Shown here: in pieces, positions 63,179 to 64,000 of the stretch | Layout of the letters: each line of letters opens with the position of its first letter | Position numbering within the stretch: position 1 is the first letter of the stretch | Source of the DNA: Negadavirga shengliensis | GTDB lineage: Bacteria; Bacteroidota; Bacteroidia; Cytophagales; Cyclobacteriaceae | Direction of reading: 5' to 3' | DNA: 64,000 nt | Assembly: GCF_042652345.1 (NCBI RefSeq) | Contig: NZ_JBHSJJ010000008.1 | Location: 1-64,000 of the forward strand | Program-made: the position numbers and the translations under genes | Notes under the pieces: generated by a model | Told to the model about the DNA's origin: nothing | What the model saw: the letters and a program-made list of their open reading frames with translations, nothing else | Databases searched by the model: none

Positions 63179-63209
63179 TTTTGCTATAGTTACAGGTTGA
63201 CTACCTTAG
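63177..63209 (+). promoter_or_regulatory. Candidate catalase promoter
   Basis: A TTTTTG run ending at 63183, 18 bases, then TACCTTAG (63202-63209), one mismatch from TAnnTTTG. The start would fall ~20 bases before the ATG at 63237. The OxyR-like array covers the region immediately upstream. Confidence 0.45.
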
Positions 63210-63236
63210 CTGAAACATTCGATAAAAAATAAGACC

Positions 63237-64000
63237 ATGGCTGAAGAAAAAAAACACAACAAGCTGACCACCGCATCCGGAAGGGTTTATGTTGAAAATG
63301 AGAACTCCAAAACAGTGGGCCCCAAAGGCCCCATTCTTCTGGAAGATTACATCTTGCACGAAAAAATGGCCCATTTCAACAGGGAGAGGATCCCGGAAAG
63401 GGTGGTGCATGCAAAAGGTTCCGGGGCTTATGGTACCTTCACGGTTACCAACGATATCACCCAATATACCAAAGCCAAACTGTTCAACAAAGTAGGAAAG
63501 AAAACCAGGATATTTGCCAGGTTCTCCACTGTGGGAGGGGAAAAGGGTTCCGCGGACACGGAAAGGGACCCGAGAGGTTTTGCGATTAAATTTTACACCG
63601 AAGACGGGAACTGGGATTTGGTCGGCAACAATACGCCGGTCTTTTTTGTAAAAGACCCCAAGAAGTTTGGCGACTTTATACATACTCAAAAAAGAGATCC
63701 TTATACCAACTGTAAATCGGCAACCATGATGTGGGACTTCTGGTCTCTTAATCCGGAATCATTGCATCAGGTGCTGATCTTGATGAGCGACAGGGGCACC
63801 CCTGACGGATACAGGCATATGGATGGATTTGGGTCACACACCTTTTCTATGATCAATGCCAAAAATGAGCGGGTATATGTGAAGTATCATTTTAAAACGG
63901 CTCAAGGCATCAAGAACTTCACTGACGAAGAGGCAGCACAAATGAAAGCCAAAGACATGGATTACGCCCAGAGGGATTTACTGGAGTCTATAGACCAGGG
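63237..64000 (+). CDS. Catalase (partial, 3' end outside window)
   Basis: The first ~254 residues of a clade 3-type small-subunit haem catalase, starting at the ATG at 63237. Motifs are FNRERIPERVVHAKGSGAYG with the catalytic His, RFSTVGGEKGSADTERDPRG, and the catalytic Asn in LVGNNTPVFF. The haem-ligand Tyr lies beyond the window edge. It breaks down hydrogen peroxide in the cytoplasm. Confidence 0.95.
   Translation, partial: MAEEKKHNKLTTASGRVYVENENSKTVGPKGPILLEDYILHEKMAHFNRERIPERVVHAKGSGAYGTFTVTNDITQYTKAKLFNKVGKKTRIFARFSTVGGEKGSADTERDPRGFAIKFYTEDGNWDLVGNNTPVFFVKDPKKFGDFIHTQKRDPYTNCKSATMMWDFWSLNPESLHQVLILMSDRGTPDGYRHMDGFGSHTFSMINAKNERVYVKYHFKTAQGIKNFTDEEAAQMKAKDMDYAQRDLLESIDQ

Noticed and set aside
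1..64000. Prophage, IS element, integrase or tRNA-linked insertion
   Set aside because: I found no transposase, integrase, terminal inverted repeats, tRNA gene or phage structural gene, and gene density and style are uniform along the window.

Overview
The window is chromosomal DNA of a Bacteroidota bacterium, most likely from the Cytophagales (Cyclobacteriaceae-like). The evidence is the TAnnTTTG -7 promoter boxes, the weak Shine-Dalgarno signals, families typical of the phylum (DUF4199, DUF4412, DUF4920, HYC_CC_PP, IcmF), and the gene order miaB / sigma-54 activator / lptE / TPR-like protein / secG near groES-groEL. Nearly everything is ordinary dense chromosomal coding sequence. I see no phage, IS element, CRISPR array or tRNA gene. 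Family placement is inference; no database was searched.

Layout. 1-690: the 3' end of a 5S rRNA gene, its terminator, and a short degenerate repeat tract. 688-4943: an operon of a dihydroorotase homologue that lacks metal ligands, two DUF4199 membrane proteins and two family 2 glycosyltransferases. 5009-5788: a methyltransferase on the minus strand. 6031-10203: a MacA/MacB-permease/TolC-like set without its ATPase. 10572-21012: a copper/silver resistance island (HYC_CC_PP protein, CusA, CusC-like, CusB-like, DUF3347 lipoprotein, CopB-type P1B ATPase). 21196-23085: a TPR histidine kinase. 23115-28134 (minus): an overlapping operon of site-2 protease, Ca2+-type P-ATPase and CoA-transferase. 28468-32541: IcmF mutase, OsmC protein and a small protein. 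32568-36447: a lipoprotein sensor overlapping a hybrid histidine kinase. 36517-41646 (minus): lipoyl E2 acyltransferase, CinA, DHFR, a DUF4412 protein and a universal stress protein. 41860-42150: a promoter-to-terminator unit with a 41-codon ORF. 42174-44066 (minus): a fused phosphoserine phosphatase / phosphoglycerate dehydrogenase. 44230-45331: three small genes. 45529-52586: TetR, an ABC exporter with a degenerate ATPase domain, HlyD, TolC, an App1-type phosphatase and a lipid kinase in one tight run. 52629-56192 (minus): CorA, a response regulator, GroEL and GroES. 56424-62955: a hypothetical gene, a sterol desaturase family protein, and the secG/TPR-like/lptE/sigma-54 activator/miaB operon. 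63237-end: a catalase cut by the window edge.

The themes are envelope transport (three tripartite export sets), metal homeostasis (Cu/Ag, Ca, Mg) and stress response. The most interesting points are: (i) a GG-N10-GC sigma-54-like element with phased TGACA repeats upstream of groES, while an orphan sigma-54 activator lies 5 kb away; (ii) an OxyR-like ATAG-N7-CTAT array before the catalase; (iii) the SerB-SerA fusion; (iv) the degenerate ABC exporter linked to phosphatidate/diacylglycerol enzymes; and (v) the candidate small transcript at 41860-42150.

Several long reading frames begin at non-ATG codons upstream of a better ATG, so the ATG was chosen (3969, 11244, 16496, 31889, 32302, 37821, 44066, 44969, 60176).
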